Origin: Neptunomonas japonica DSM 18939
GTDB taxonomy: Bacteria > Pseudomonadota > Gammaproteobacteria > Pseudomonadales > Balneatricaceae
Direction of reading: 5' to 3'
Length of the DNA stretch: 64,000 nucleotides
Assembly: GCF_000422765.1 (NCBI RefSeq)
Contig: NZ_AUGR01000024.1
Location: 1 to 64,000 of the forward strand
Positions 39,264 through 48,628 of this stretch are shown here, piece after piece. A program made the position numbers and the translations under genes. A model generated the notes under the pieces. It saw only the letters and a program-made list of their open reading frames with translations, searched no databases and was not told the DNA's origin. Positions within the stretch are counted from its first letter, which is position 1. Each line of letters begins with the position of its first letter.

Positions 39264-39892
39264 TGATGAATAACTCTCAAAGAAGAAACATGCAGAAATT
39301 AGCCCCTCATCTGCGTAATCAGAAGGGGGCTGCGCTCATTATCGGCTTGGTGATGATGTTGTTGTTAACTGTTATTGGGTTAAGTGCAATGCAAGGTACA
39401 GCGATGCAGGAAAAAATGAGCGGTAATATGCGTGATGCAAATTTGGCGCTCCAGGCAGGCGAAGCCGGAATGCGTTATTTAGAAGAGGGCTTTCTTAAAA
39501 GCATAGAAAACTTGGATGTAGGCAAATCATATGGAGGCTGTAGCGCTACTGCTACGCCTCGTTGTCAGGTAATAAACGCTTCAGGAGGTGTCGCTTTACC
39601 TGCAAATGACTCGGCTGCTTGGGATGCTCAAGCTATTAGTTATGGTAGTTACAAAGAGTCAGATGGAACAGTAATTGCCCCTCCTACAAGTACTGATATG
39701 AATACCTTAGTCGTTTCTAGCCCATTATTAATGGTGGAGTATGTTGTTTATAAAACAGATGCTTACGATGTTGGAGGCGGTGTTGTTGAAGATAGAGGCA
39801 GTGCATTGTATAGAAACACAATTAAGGCTTACGGGGGCTCGTTAACTTCGGAGGCTCTTTTGCAAACTATTTTTGCGCGTCGATTTAGATAA
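39263..39892 (+). CDS. pilX: Type IV minor pilin PilX
   Basis: The protein of 209 residues has a signal ending KGAALIIGLVMMLLLTVIGL, the non-canonical PilX type in which the residue at +5 is not Glu. The juxtamembrane segment MQEKMSGNMRDANLALQAGEAGMRYLE matches PilX, quoted here as EKMSGNMRDANLALQAGEAG. It overlaps pilW by one base. Lacking Glu5, it probably acts as a cap or adaptor. Confidence 0.9.
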   Translation: MMNNSQRRNMQKLAPHLRNQKGAALIIGLVMMLLLTVIGLSAMQGTAMQEKMSGNMRDANLALQAGEAGMRYLEEGFLKSIENLDVGKSYGGCSATATPRCQVINASGGVALPANDSAAWDAQAISYGSYKESDGTVIAPPTSTDMNTLVVSSPLLMVEYVVYKTDAYDVGGGVVEDRGSALYRNTIKAYGGSLTSEALLQTIFARRFR

Positions 39893-39903
39893 AGGAGGGA
39901 GTT

Positions 39904-42900
39904 ATGAGCATGCTATTAAAGCCATTATATGGGCTTCAGTTATTTGTGATACTTGGTATGTCCGTAGATGCTATAGCCGCTCCTTGGGCGTTGTCTAACG
40001 CTCCTTTACCTGTATCTACAACTGTTAAACCCAATGTTATGTTGTTGGTGGATAACTCAGGTAGCATGGACAATATTATATATGATGCGGATTTCTTCGC
40101 TCTGGTTGATCCTACCGACCCGGATAGTGCAGTAATAGATCGCTCTTCACAACAGCAGTGGCAATATTATAATTCAAGCGACAGCTGGTCTAGCGTGTCT
40201 AACACGGCTGGTAACTATTATAAGAGCAGTTTCAAGCAAGGGAGCTGTTCCAGTAACTACGACCGATTTAGAAATGCCTCAACAACAAGCATCACGAAAT
40301 GTTTGAGGCTGCCTGATCCTGTTGGTAGTGGTGACACTCGTTATTCAGGTGAGTATGTCAATTATCTACTTAATCGCTTTGCTAGTGGGTCGGATTTATC
40401 AACAGGAGCTGCTGGGAATATTCCTAATGAAACCAGAATGATGGTTGCAAAAGCAGTAGGGGCGGATGTTGTAGATAATACCGCTGGTATGCGCTTTGGT
40501 GTTGCTCGTTTTTTTGGACCAAGTGATCATAGTTACGGGCATGGGGCAACAATTGATCAAGTATGTGGTAGTAGTATTAGCAGTATTAAAAGCTCTTTGG
40601 CTGGCTACTCTGCTGACACTAACACGCCATTGTCTGAAGCCCTTTATGAAATCACACGCTATTTTCGAGGTTTGAGTAGCTATTACCACTCAAGCACCTC
40701 TTATAGCAGTCCTATTCAATACCGTTGCCAGAAAAATTTTACGTTAGCGATAACAGATGGTTTCCCAACACGCGATAGTAATTTCCCTAGTAGTGATCCT
40801 GATGTGCCTACAGGAAAAACCTTAACGGATTGGGATGGCTTACACCCAGCTACAGCAAGTAGTGATTACCCTTCATTTCCTCAATATTCAGATGGATATG
40901 ATTCGAGCGGTACCGGTGAGGGTGCTACTCTATATTTAGATGATATCGCTAAATTTGCTTGGGATACTGATTTTAAAAAAAATGCCAGTGAAAATGACTT
41001 ATCTGGTGTTGGTTACAACGATGCTGCTTTTCCTGTGCAGAACATGTATACCTATACGGTTGGTTTCGCGACACAAAATCAGATGTTAGAAGATGCGGCT
41101 GAATACGGTAATGGGAAATACTACACGGCTTCTAATGCCGCGCAATTATCCACAGTGCTTAAAAATGCACTCGCTGATATTACAAAAAAATCAGGCTCGT
41201 CTTCTTCTGCAGCAGCCAGTACTGGTCGAATACAGACGGGTTCTAGTGTCTATCAAGCGCGCTATAACAGTTCAAACTGGTCGGGAGAGTTTCTGTCCTT
41301 TGAAATAGACACCGCGGTTGGCCCGACGTATGGGCAAGTAAAAACAACAGGCTCTGCCACAAACGGTGCTGTATTTGATGCGGGCCAAAAAATTCCAGCT
41401 TGGAACTCACGTGTTATTGTGACTAATAAAGCTGGTGGTGGAATTCCTTTTAGATGGGCCGGTTTTACTACAGCAGAGAAAGCTAGCTTTTTTAGTAGCG
41501 ATCAAGCGATGCTACAGTACTTAAGAGGCCGCAATACTAGTGATGCAACTTATGACGTATCTGCCTATCGTGATCGTATAACCAACTTAGGCGACATCGT
41601 CCATTCTACTCCGTATTTTGTCGGATCCCCAGCTGCTAGGTATTCTGATTCGTTTGAGTCCGTTGCGTATTCTTCATTTGTTACAACACATAAAAATCGT
41701 GCAAATATGCTCTATGTTGGTGCTAACGATGGCATGTTACATGCTTTTGAAGCATCTACGGGTGTTGAGAAAATGGCGTTTGTGCCTGGCTCTTTATTAC
41801 CAGAATTAAAAGAGTTATCTGATCCTAATTATACCCATCAATATTATGTGGATGGCTCTCCAACGGTTGTTGATGCATTTAACGGTACCGCTTGGAAAAC
41901 AGTTTTAGTGGGTGGTTTAAATAAAGGCGGTCAGGGTATTTATGCATTAGATATTACTGATCCTTCAGCCTATTTAGAATCAAATGCTGCGTCTTTGTTT
42001 ATGTGGGAGTTTACAGACCAAGATGATGCTGATTTAGGTTACAGTTTTAGTAGGCCTAAGATAGTCAAGCTTCAAGATGGTAAATGGTATGCAGTGTTTG
42101 GTAATGGTTATAACAATACCCAAGCAGATGGCCATGCAAGCAGCAGCGGCGATGCGGTAATTTATATTGTTGATCTTTGGGATAAAACTAATGTGATTAA
42201 GCTTTCTACCGGTATTGGTACGAGTGATGATCCGACTAATGCTAGCAGGCCTAATGGCTTTTCGACGCTAACCCCCGTGGATTTAAATAATGACCAAATA
42301 GCAGATTATATTTATGGTGGGGATTTGTTCGGTAATGTTTGGAAATTCAATTTGAACGATGTTGATCCTACAAAATGGAAATTGGACTATAAACTTTACA
42401 CTGCTTGTAGTGCCGACCCCTGTACTAAAACAACTGGAGCGGCTATCAGTAATTCTCAGCCTATCACAACTGCAGTAACCGTTGGTAAGTCGAAAAACGG
42501 TATTGGGCAGATGGTTTATTTTGGCACGGGGCAGTATATAGAGGTTACAGATAATAATGGTGCGTTAGGTGGCCGGCAAACTTTTTACGGAATTCATGAT
42601 ACGGGTGCTAATGTTACAGGGCGCGATAAATTGTTGCAGCAAACTATCACAATAGAAGCCTCTGTTAATGTGACGGATAGAAAGGGTACGGTATCAACGG
42701 CAGATGATGTGGTAAATAGTTATCCATTACGTGAAACATCTAATAATTACGCGACTACTGCAAAGGAAGGTTGGTACCTTGACATGGTTCCTCCTGCGGG
42801 TGAGCGAGGTGAGCGCTTAATTTCTGTCCCAGCGATACGTGGAAAGCGGCTTTTGTTTGTAACAAATATTCCAGCGAATGACCCTTGTTCTCCTGGAGGC

Positions 42901-43188
42901 GATAGTTGGTTGATGTCCCTTGATGCTTTCACAGGAGGACGCTTGAACCAGACATATGACCTAGATAAAGATGGTAAATTTGGTGCAGGGGATAAAGTTT
43001 TTGGCCCTGCTGCTAATCCTGTTGTTGCGTCAGGTATTAAAGTTGGTTCTGGAGGCAATGCGCCAAGCTTTATGCCTGGAGCAGATTCTGATCAAGTTAT
43101 TATTTCTGGGAATGACCAGTTAGAAACAATGCGGATTGATGAAGGCGATGATGTGAACCGTCAGAGTTGGCAGCAGATTACTCGTTAG
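39904..43188 (+). CDS. pilY1: PilY1-type pilus tip adhesin
   Basis: PilY1 is a secreted tip-associated adhesin and mechanosensor that controls pilus extension through calcium. The 1094 residues start with a signal peptide (cleavage near residue 26). A von Willebrand A-like region follows, with the MIDAS motif DNSGS at residues 50-54, extending to about 425. The C-terminal beta-propeller begins near 560 (LYVGANDGMLHAFEASTG at 603-620). The calcium loop DLNNDQIAD lies at 793-801, equivalent to the P. aeruginosa site. A second EF-hand-like 12-residue loop, DLDKDGKFGAGD, lies at 1019-1030. I found no RGD. It follows pilX by 11 bases with AAAGGAGG upstream. Confidence 0.95.
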   Translation: MSMLLKPLYGLQLFVILGMSVDAIAAPWALSNAPLPVSTTVKPNVMLLVDNSGSMDNIIYDADFFALVDPTDPDSAVIDRSSQQQWQYYNSSDSWSSVSNTAGNYYKSSFKQGSCSSNYDRFRNASTTSITKCLRLPDPVGSGDTRYSGEYVNYLLNRFASGSDLSTGAAGNIPNETRMMVAKAVGADVVDNTAGMRFGVARFFGPSDHSYGHGATIDQVCGSSISSIKSSLAGYSADTNTPLSEALYEITRYFRGLSSYYHSSTSYSSPIQYRCQKNFTLAITDGFPTRDSNFPSSDPDVPTGKTLTDWDGLHPATASSDYPSFPQYSDGYDSSGTGEGATLYLDDIAKFAWDTDFKKNASENDLSGVGYNDAAFPVQNMYTYTVGFATQNQMLEDAAEYGNGKYYTASNAAQLSTVLKNALADITKKSGSSSSAAASTGRIQTGSSVYQARYNSSNWSGEFLSFEIDTAVGPTYGQVKTTGSATNGAVFDAGQKIPAWNSRVIVTNKAGGGIPFRWAGFTTAEKASFFSSDQAMLQYLRGRNTSDATYDVSAYRDRITNLGDIVHSTPYFVGSPAARYSDSFESVAYSSFVTTHKNRANMLYVGANDGMLHAFEASTGVEKMAFVPGSLLPELKELSDPNYTHQYYVDGSPTVVDAFNGTAWKTVLVGGLNKGGQGIYALDITDPSAYLESNAASLFMWEFTDQDDADLGYSFSRPKIVKLQDGKWYAVFGNGYNNTQADGHASSSGDAVIYIVDLWDKTNVIKLSTGIGTSDDPTNASRPNGFSTLTPVDLNNDQIADYIYGGDLFGNVWKFNLNDVDPTKWKLDYKLYTACSADPCTKTTGAAISNSQPITTAVTVGKSKNGIGQMVYFGTGQYIEVTDNNGALGGRQTFYGIHDTGANVTGRDKLLQQTITIEASVNVTDRKGTVSTADDVVNSYPLRETSNNYATTAKEGWYLDMVPPAGERGERLISVPAIRGKRLLFVTNIPANDPCSPGGDSWLMSLDAFTGGRLNQTYDLDKDGKFGAGDKVFGPAANPVVASGIKVGSGGNAPSFMPGADSDQVIISGNDQLETMRIDEGDDVNRQSWQQITR

Positions 43189-43198
43189 GAGAGGTGCT

Positions 43199-43528
43199 TT
43201 GAAAACTACACAACTATTTATTAGTACTGTTTTAGCGTTAGTTATAAGCTTTGTGCCACTGTTTGCACTGGCTAAAGATAAGCTTAAATCTGGTGTTGTA
43301 TATCAGAGCCAGGGGGTATTACAGGAAGTTGTTACAAAGGGCGCCGGTAGTATTATGATTGATAATGTAATTTACAAAGTGGCCTCACATGCGAAGATAA
43401 GAGAGGCGGGTAACCCTACTAAATTGCGTCATTTAGACTTAGGTCTGGATGTGCTGTTTAGCTACAAAAAAGGTAAAAAGGGCGCTCGCAGGCCTGTTGT
43501 TACTTCAATTAAGGTCATTATGAAATGA
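43199..43528 (+). CDS. Small secreted protein in the PilY2 position, TTG start
   Basis: This 109-residue protein has an N-terminal signal peptide ([20 protein letters not shown], cleavage near ALA at 23-25). The mature domain is strongly basic, with a short beta-rich stretch ([17 protein letters not shown]) and [12 protein letters not shown] near the end. It occupies the place of P. aeruginosa pilY2 between pilY1 and pilE, and its size is similar. Sequence similarity is too weak by eye to be sure. The start is TTG at 43199 with GGAGAGG at good spacing; no ATG or GTG in frame would keep the signal peptide. It overlaps pilE by 4 bases. Confidence 0.75.
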   Translation: MKTTQLFISTVLALVISFVPLFALAKDKLKSGVVYQSQGVLQEVVTKGAGSIMIDNVIYKVASHAKIREAGNPTKLRHLDLGLDVLFSYKKGKKGARRPVVTSIKVIMK

Positions 43529-43941
43529 GCCATGTGAAATCAGAACAAAAGGGTGTAACCCTTATAGAACTAATGATTGTTGTAGCGATTATAGGCATAC
43601 TTACGGCAATTGCTTACCCTAGTTACCAGCAATATATATTAAGCTCATGGCGTGCGACTGCCAGTGGTTGTGTGTTGTCGTTAGCACAAAACATGGAACG
43701 TCAGTTTACGACAAATATGACCTATCTGGCTGCCGTTCCTGTTGATGGCTGTACGACAGAAAATGGTATGGCCGCAAGGTATACCATTAGCTTAGCGGCA
43801 GCAGCGTCGGCAGCAGCATACACAGTTCAAGCTGTTCCCCAAGGAGCCCAAGCCGCAGATACACAATGTGGCACGTTAAGCATTAGTCAAACTGGAGCAC
43901 GTGCTGCAACAGGAACAGGGAGTGTACAAGACTGCTGGTAA
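43525..43941 (+). CDS. pilE: Type IV minor pilin PilE
   Basis: The 138 residues begin with a prepilin signal cleaved after Gly10 ([20 protein letters not shown]), Glu at +5, followed by [20 protein letters not shown]. The C-terminal domain has a cysteine pair and ends DCW, compatible with a D-loop disulfide. The long Ala-rich segment near residues 90-110 is low in complexity. It overlaps the upstream small gene by 4 bases (ATGA). In P. aeruginosa PilE bridges the tip complex to the major pilin. Confidence 0.92.
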   Translation: MSHVKSEQKGVTLIELMIVVAIIGILTAIAYPSYQQYILSSWRATASGCVLSLAQNMERQFTTNMTYLAAVPVDGCTTENGMAARYTISLAAAASAAAYTVQAVPQGAQAADTQCGTLSISQTGARAATGTGSVQDCW

Positions 43942-43989
43942 ATATGTGTAATGAGTAAAAATAAGGCTAGGATGGCCTGAGGATGATAT

Positions 43990-44532
43990 ATGCACAAGGA
44001 TGCGCATACGGACCGGGAGCACTCTCAATCCGGTTTCACACTTATTGAGTTAATGGTAGCGCTGTCTATCATGCTTATTCTAATGTTTTTGGCAATACCT
44101 TCGTTTTCGCAAATGCTAATGCGCAGTGAAATAACAGCTGCCTCAATGGCTATTCGTGCAGGCTTATCTGTCGCTCGCTCTGAAGCGGTAAAGCGAGGTG
44201 CTCAAGTTCAAGTATGTAGCTTGTCCGCAGCTGTAACGCAATGTGCCGGTAGTGTTGGTGTTGGGCGCATAGCTTGGGATGATGGCTTTATTGTCTTTCA
44301 AGATGTCGATAGCGATAGGGTCTATAACGCCGCTATAGATGAATTGCTACATACCGCACGTTTTAGCGAATCTCTAGATATAAATTGGGGACGAGGGCAT
44401 TATTTAATCTACGTTTCATCTGGGCGGTTACTGTTGGGCAATAGCTCATTTCGTATTAACCACCCCAGCTACGCATTGGAGCGACGCTTGATTCTTAATA
44501 TTATAGGTAGAGTGCGTTCTATCGATATCTAA
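43990..44532 (+). CDS. fimT: Second GspH/FimT-type pseudopilin
   Basis: The product has 180 residues with a prepilin signal cleaved after Gly15 (SQSG/FTLIELMVALSIMLIL), Glu at +5, and a GspH-like domain with GLSVARSEAVKRGAQVQVC. That segment closely resembles the one in the pseudopilin at the head of the locus (NVARSEAVKRNALVNLC), so the two genes bracket the operon as paralogues. The leader before the signal is longer and charged (MHKDAHTDREHSQSG). It starts 48 bases after pilE. P. aeruginosa places fimT next to fimU instead. Confidence 0.85.
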   Translation: MHKDAHTDREHSQSGFTLIELMVALSIMLILMFLAIPSFSQMLMRSEITAASMAIRAGLSVARSEAVKRGAQVQVCSLSAAVTQCAGSVGVGRIAWDDGFIVFQDVDSDRVYNAAIDELLHTARFSESLDINWGRGHYLIYVSSGRLLLGNSSFRINHPSYALERRLILNIIGRVRSIDI

Positions 44533-44577
44533 AATGTTCTACACTGCTTTTTTGTTGAAATTGAACTAGGTGTAGTA

Positions 44578-45669
44578 ATGAGCGACTTTGTCATTGTTGG
44601 TGCGGGTGTTGTGGGTATGATGCTTACGCGTGAATTAGTGCAAGCCGGTGCGACAGTCTCATTAGTAGACCGTTTAGCATGTGCTCAGGAGTCAACATGG
44701 GCGGGCGGTGGTATTGTGTCGCCTTTATATCCTTGGCGTTATTCTGAACCCGTTACTCAACTGGCAACCTGGTCGCAAAGTAGTTATTTACATCTGTCAC
44801 AAGATCTTCAAGAAGAAACCGGCTGTGACCCTGAGCTTCGCCAAAAAGGTATGTATATGGTGGATGTTGAGGATGAGCACGATGCATTGGCTTGGGCGGC
44901 TAGATTCAATCGGCCAATGCTCAAGGTTGATGCAGCTCACCTGTATTCAAGAGAAGCTAATTTTTGCAGCGGGCACACTAGCGCATTATGGATGCCAGAA
45001 GTCTGTAGTATCCGTAACCCTCGTTTAGGGAAGTCTTTAAGAGCTAGCTTGGAGAAATCACTCAGTGTGACCTTGTACGAACACCACGAAGTAAAACAAT
45101 TATTATTGGATAATGGGAAAGTTCATGGTGTGAGGACTGCTCATGGTGATATCACGGGTGGAAAAACTATTATTACAGCAGGGGCGTGGAGTGGTGAGTT
45201 ATTAAAGCCGCTAAATGTTAGTTTGCCTGTAGAGCCTGTGAAAGGGCAGATGATGATTTTTAAAGCGTCTGTAGGGACCGTAAATAGAGTTATATTGATG
45301 GCAGGGCGTTATGTTATTCCACGTAATGATGGTCGTATTTTAATAGGTTCCACTTTGGAGCACGAAGGATTTGATAAAACGACAACACAGCAGGCGCATG
45401 ACTCTTTGTATAAAACAGCCGTAGGGATTATCCCCTCTTTGGCTAATTATGCTGTAGAGCATCACTGGTCAGGCTTGCGACCTGGTTCGCCACACGGTGT
45501 ACCGTATATTGGTGACGTGCCGGGTTATGAAGGGCTTGCGGTAAATGCAGGGCAGTTTCGTAATGGTTTAGTGTTAGCGCCTGCTTCAACACGTTTACAT
45601 GCAGATCTACTATTAGGGCGAGAGCCAGTTATTGATCCTGCAGCCTATTGTTTAGAAGGGCGTGTCTAA
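44578..45669 (+). CDS. thiO: FAD-dependent glycine oxidase ThiO
   Basis: ThiO oxidises glycine to iminoglycine for the thiazole moiety of thiamine. The 363 residues have the FAD dinucleotide-binding motif VGAGVVGMMLTREL at 7-20, the STWAGGGIVSPLYPW segment near 39-53 typical of ThiO, and GLRPGSPHGVPYIGD near the C-terminus. No other thiamine genes lie nearby; the upstream neighbours are pilin genes. Other DAO-family oxidases are possible but the WAGGGIVSPL motif favours ThiO. The stop codon is enclosed by a 10-bp inverted repeat. Confidence 0.88.
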   Translation: MSDFVIVGAGVVGMMLTRELVQAGATVSLVDRLACAQESTWAGGGIVSPLYPWRYSEPVTQLATWSQSSYLHLSQDLQEETGCDPELRQKGMYMVDVEDEHDALAWAARFNRPMLKVDAAHLYSREANFCSGHTSALWMPEVCSIRNPRLGKSLRASLEKSLSVTLYEHHEVKQLLLDNGKVHGVRTAHGDITGGKTIITAGAWSGELLKPLNVSLPVEPVKGQMMIFKASVGTVNRVILMAGRYVIPRNDGRILIGSTLEHEGFDKTTTQQAHDSLYKTAVGIIPSLANYAVEHHWSGLRPGSPHGVPYIGDVPGYEGLAVNAGQFRNGLVLAPASTRLHADLLLGREPVIDPAAYCLEGRV

Positions 45670-45679
45670 GCCCTTCTAA
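45652..45679 (+). other. 10-bp perfect inverted repeat around the thiO stop
   Basis: TTAGAAGGGC (45652-45661) pairs perfectly with GCCCTTCTAA (45670-45679) around an 8-base loop containing the TAA stop of thiO. No T-run follows. It lies between convergent thiO and nadE and may work as a hairpin barrier for both transcripts. Confidence 0.7.
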
Positions 45680-45694
45680 CGACAAGGTAAGCGC

Positions 45695-46528
45695 TTAATC
45701 GTAGATAGTGGGAATCGGTTGGCGCTTATGCTGTGTTTTCAAATAGATGCTAATCAGTTTTTCTTCAACCTCTGGTGTAACGCTTTTTCCTTCTAAGAAA
45801 TCATCGATGTTGTCATAGGTTAAGCCCAGTGCCTGTTCATCTGATTTTTGCGGAGCAAGGCACTCTAAGTCAGCAGTAGGTGTCTTATGTACGAGGCTTT
45901 TTGGTGCGCCAAGCTCCATTGCCAATTGACGAACTTGGCGTTTATTCAAGCCAAATAGTGGTGCTAAGTCACATGCACCATCACCCCACTTGGTATAAAA
46001 GCCTGTAATGTTTTCAGCGGAGTGATCTGTTCCGAGTACGAGTGCGCCAACGATTCCTGCAATCTCATATTGAATGATCATGCGGGCTCTGGCTTTAACA
46101 TTACCTTTTGCGAAATCAATAGCCGCATCATTCGCAGAAAGTAGCTGGCTTTGCTGTAATGAAGATGTGACTTCTTGATGCAGAGCATCAGCGCCTGACT
46201 TCACATTAACGGTAAGTGTTTCGCTTGGCTTAATAAATGAAAGAGCACGTTGCGCATCATCTTCGTCGTGCTGGATGTTATAAGGTAGGCGGACTGCAAT
46301 AAAAGCATAGTCAGAGGTTTGTTCTTCTTGATTAAGCTCATCAACGGCACGTTGAGCGAGCCTTCCACAAGTGGATGAGTCGACTCCACCACTAATGCCT
46401 AACACGAGATGTTTTAAGCGAGAGCCACGTAAACCTTGTTTGATGAAGCTGATGCGTCGTTTTATTTCAAACGCAGGATCTATTTCAGGTAGAACTTGCA
46501 TCTCTTTAATGATGTCATCAGCATTCAT
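45695..46528 (-). CDS. nadE: NH3-dependent NAD+ synthetase
   Basis: NadE amidates nicotinate adenine dinucleotide with ammonia. The 277 residues have the PP-loop SGGVDSS at 46-52 and the NAD-site segment [23 protein letters not shown], quoted in part as [19 protein letters not shown]. No glutaminase domain is present, so free ammonia or a separate partner supplies nitrogen. It is convergent with thiO and lies 51 bases downstream of bamD. Confidence 0.96.
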   Translation of the reverse strand: MNADDIIKEMQVLPEIDPAFEIKRRISFIKQGLRGSRLKHLVLGISGGVDSSTCGRLAQRAVDELNQEEQTSDYAFIAVRLPYNIQHDEDDAQRALSFIKPSETLTVNVKSGADALHQEVTSSLQQSQLLSANDAAIDFAKGNVKARARMIIQYEIAGIVGALVLGTDHSAENITGFYTKWGDGACDLAPLFGLNKRQVRQLAMELGAPKSLVHKTPTADLECLAPQKSDEQALGLTYDNIDDFLEGKSVTPEVEEKLISIYLKTQHKRQPIPTIYD

Positions 46529-46579
46529 TGCGTCTAAATTCCTATATTAATGGCTCAAAAATTACGTACTGTCAGATGA

Positions 46580-47500
46580 TTATTCGAAAACACCAAAAGT
46601 AGCACGATCAAACCAAGACCTTTTCTTTTCTATCTTAGTCTGTTGCTCCGTGGCCTTAGTGCTAGGGCGTGATGGTGGAAGAGGTTCTTCGCTGCTACCA
46701 AGCAATCCGAAGGTTGCCGTTTCTAGTAATGTTTTATTTTCTTGGCGATAAGTTCGTAAATCATAGTCAGGGTAGTTCGCTAATAAAACATCACGCGCAC
46801 TACTGGCTAAGTCAGTCATGCCTAGTTCCGTATATGCTTGGTACATAACAGCAAGCGCATTAGGGACGGCGGGTGTGTTTTGTAAATTCTCTACTACATA
46901 GCGTCCACGGTTAGCGGCTGCAACAAAAGCACCACGCTTCATATAGAAACGAGCCACATTAACTTCATAGGTCGCTAGGCGGTTTTTCAAAAACACCATG
47001 CGCTTACTGGCATCAGGTGCATATTGGCTGTCTGGGTAGCGGTTTAACAGTGTGGAGAAGCTTTCGAAAGAATCTAAAGCGGCCCCCGGGTCACGTCGGG
47101 AGATATCAATAGGTAAATAACGCTCAAAAAAGGTTCTGTCCTGCTCAAATGCCGTGAGACCTTTAAGGTAGTATGCGTAGTCGATATTTTCGTGAGAGGG
47201 GTGCAGTCGAATAAAACGATCTGCTGACGCACTAGCGGCTTCAGGCTCATAGTTTTTGTGGTAAGCGTAAATTAATTCTAACTGAGCTTGCTCTGAATAG
47301 CGGCCAAATGGATAGCGAGCCTCCAGCATCTGCAGTTTTTCAACAGCTAGTTGATAGTCCTCCAGCTCAAGTGCAGAAATTGATTCTTCGTATAGTTGTT
47401 GTTCCGGAATATCCGGTATCTCTTTATCACCACCAAACCATGAACAACCGGTTGCCAGAACGCAAAGGGTGACGGTACCAACGATTTTTGCCAAGCGCAT
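46580..47500 (-). CDS. bamD: Outer membrane assembly lipoprotein BamD
   Basis: BamD is the essential TPR lipoprotein of the BAM complex. The product of 306 residues starts [21 protein letters not shown], with the lipobox ATGC and the lipidated Cys at about residue 19. TPR-like repeats follow ([21 protein letters not shown]; then [21 protein letters not shown] in part), with the family motif [21 protein letters not shown]. The C-terminus is extended and has two related motifs, ATFGLLG and ATFGVFE, the second at the very end after SWFDR. The ATG at 47500 is chosen because it gives a proper lipoprotein signal; the frame is open to 47569. It is divergent from rluD, as in E. coli. Confidence 0.95.
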   Translation of the reverse strand: MRLAKIVGTVTLCVLATGCSWFGGDKEIPDIPEQQLYEESISALELEDYQLAVEKLQMLEARYPFGRYSEQAQLELIYAYHKNYEPEAASASADRFIRLHPSHENIDYAYYLKGLTAFEQDRTFFERYLPIDISRRDPGAALDSFESFSTLLNRYPDSQYAPDASKRMVFLKNRLATYEVNVARFYMKRGAFVAAANRGRYVVENLQNTPAVPNALAVMYQAYTELGMTDLASSARDVLLANYPDYDLRTYRQENKTLLETATFGLLGSSEEPLPPSRPSTKATEQQTKIEKKRSWFDRATFGVFE

Positions 47501-47644
47501 GTAATAAATCCTGATATTCCAAGTATTCGATTGTCGGCGCGACTCGCCGTATCGGGTATACTGAGCCAAAATGCTTAATTAACGGTCTATTTAACCATAA
47601 CCGGAAGCTAAGAAAAATCATCAGCGCTACAGATCGGTATATTG

Positions 47645-48616
47645 ATGTCAGAAAAGATTGAATTAGAAGTAATAGTTCCGGGTGCATTGACCGGAAAACG
47701 TCTTGATCAGATTGTTGCTCAGTTGTTTTCAGAGTTTTCGCGTTCACGGTTGCAGTCCTGGATAAAAGAGGGTTTCGTCACTGTTGACGGGAAGCAAGCT
47801 AAAACTCGGGAAAAACTCTACGGTGGCGAGCGCATTGTTATTAATGCAACGGTCGAGCCGATGGAAGAGCATCTAGCAGAAGATATTCCGTTGGATATCA
47901 TCTATGAAGATGATGACATTCTCGTTGTTAATAAACCGGCAGGCCTAGTGGTGCATCCGGCTGTAGGTAACCGTACGGGTACTTTACTGAATGCTTTGCT
48001 ACATCACTTTCCTGATATAGCAATGGTGCCTCGTGCTGGTATTGTGCATCGTTTGGATATGGATACTACCGGTTTGATGGTGGTTGCTAAAACTATTCAG
48101 GCGCAAACAGAGCTAGTTGGTCAGTTACAGGATCGTTCCATGGGCCGTGAGTATGAAGCGGTAGCTCAGGGAGTGATGACAGGTGGTGGTTGTGTTGAAG
48201 AGCCGATAGCGCGTCACCCCAAAAATCGTCTTAAGATGGGAGTCGTTAAAGGAGGAAAAGAAGCCGTTACGCATTACCGACTTCTTGAAAAATTCCGTAA
48301 CCATACGCATATTCGTTTGAAGCTAGAAACTGGGCGTACCCATCAGATACGTGTTCATATGGCGCATATCAATTACCCACTGGCGGGCGATCAGCTCTAC
48401 GGTGGGCGCTTTCGTATGCCAAAAGGGGCGACTGAAGAGGTTCAGGAAACTCTGCTAGGTTTTAAACGCCAAGCATTACATGCGAAAAAGTTAGAGTTAT
48501 GGCACCCGTCGAGTCGCGAGTTGATGTCTTGGGAGATTGATTTGCCTGAAGACTTTCAGCTTTTACTGGCGGCTTTAGAGCGCGATGTTAAAGATTACGA
48601 TGATTATGAATACTAG
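47645..48616 (+). CDS. rluD: 23S rRNA pseudouridine synthase RluD
   Basis: RluD makes pseudouridines 1911, 1915 and 1917 in helix 69 of 23S rRNA. The 323 residues have an N-terminal S4-like domain (GKRLDQIVAQLFSEFSRSRL, near 15-34) and the catalytic HRLDMDTTGL motif with Asp138. The C-terminal ETGRTHQIRVHMAHI segment is also present. The acidic end (DVKDYDDYEY) is typical. ATG 47645 is used rather than TTG 47642. The divergent bamD and following pgeF match the E. coli order. Confidence 0.96.
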   Translation: MSEKIELEVIVPGALTGKRLDQIVAQLFSEFSRSRLQSWIKEGFVTVDGKQAKTREKLYGGERIVINATVEPMEEHLAEDIPLDIIYEDDDILVVNKPAGLVVHPAVGNRTGTLLNALLHHFPDIAMVPRAGIVHRLDMDTTGLMVVAKTIQAQTELVGQLQDRSMGREYEAVAQGVMTGGGCVEEPIARHPKNRLKMGVVKGGKEAVTHYRLLEKFRNHTHIRLKLETGRTHQIRVHMAHINYPLAGDQLYGGRFRMPKGATEEVQETLLGFKRQALHAKKLELWHPSSRELMSWEIDLPEDFQLLLAALERDVKDYDDYEY

Positions 48617-48628
48617 CCAGGTGTTATT

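Noticed and set aside
47501-47569. Longer bamD start at 47569
   Set aside because: It would place 23 charged residues before the lipoprotein signal peptide; ATG 47500 restores a normal signal and lipobox.
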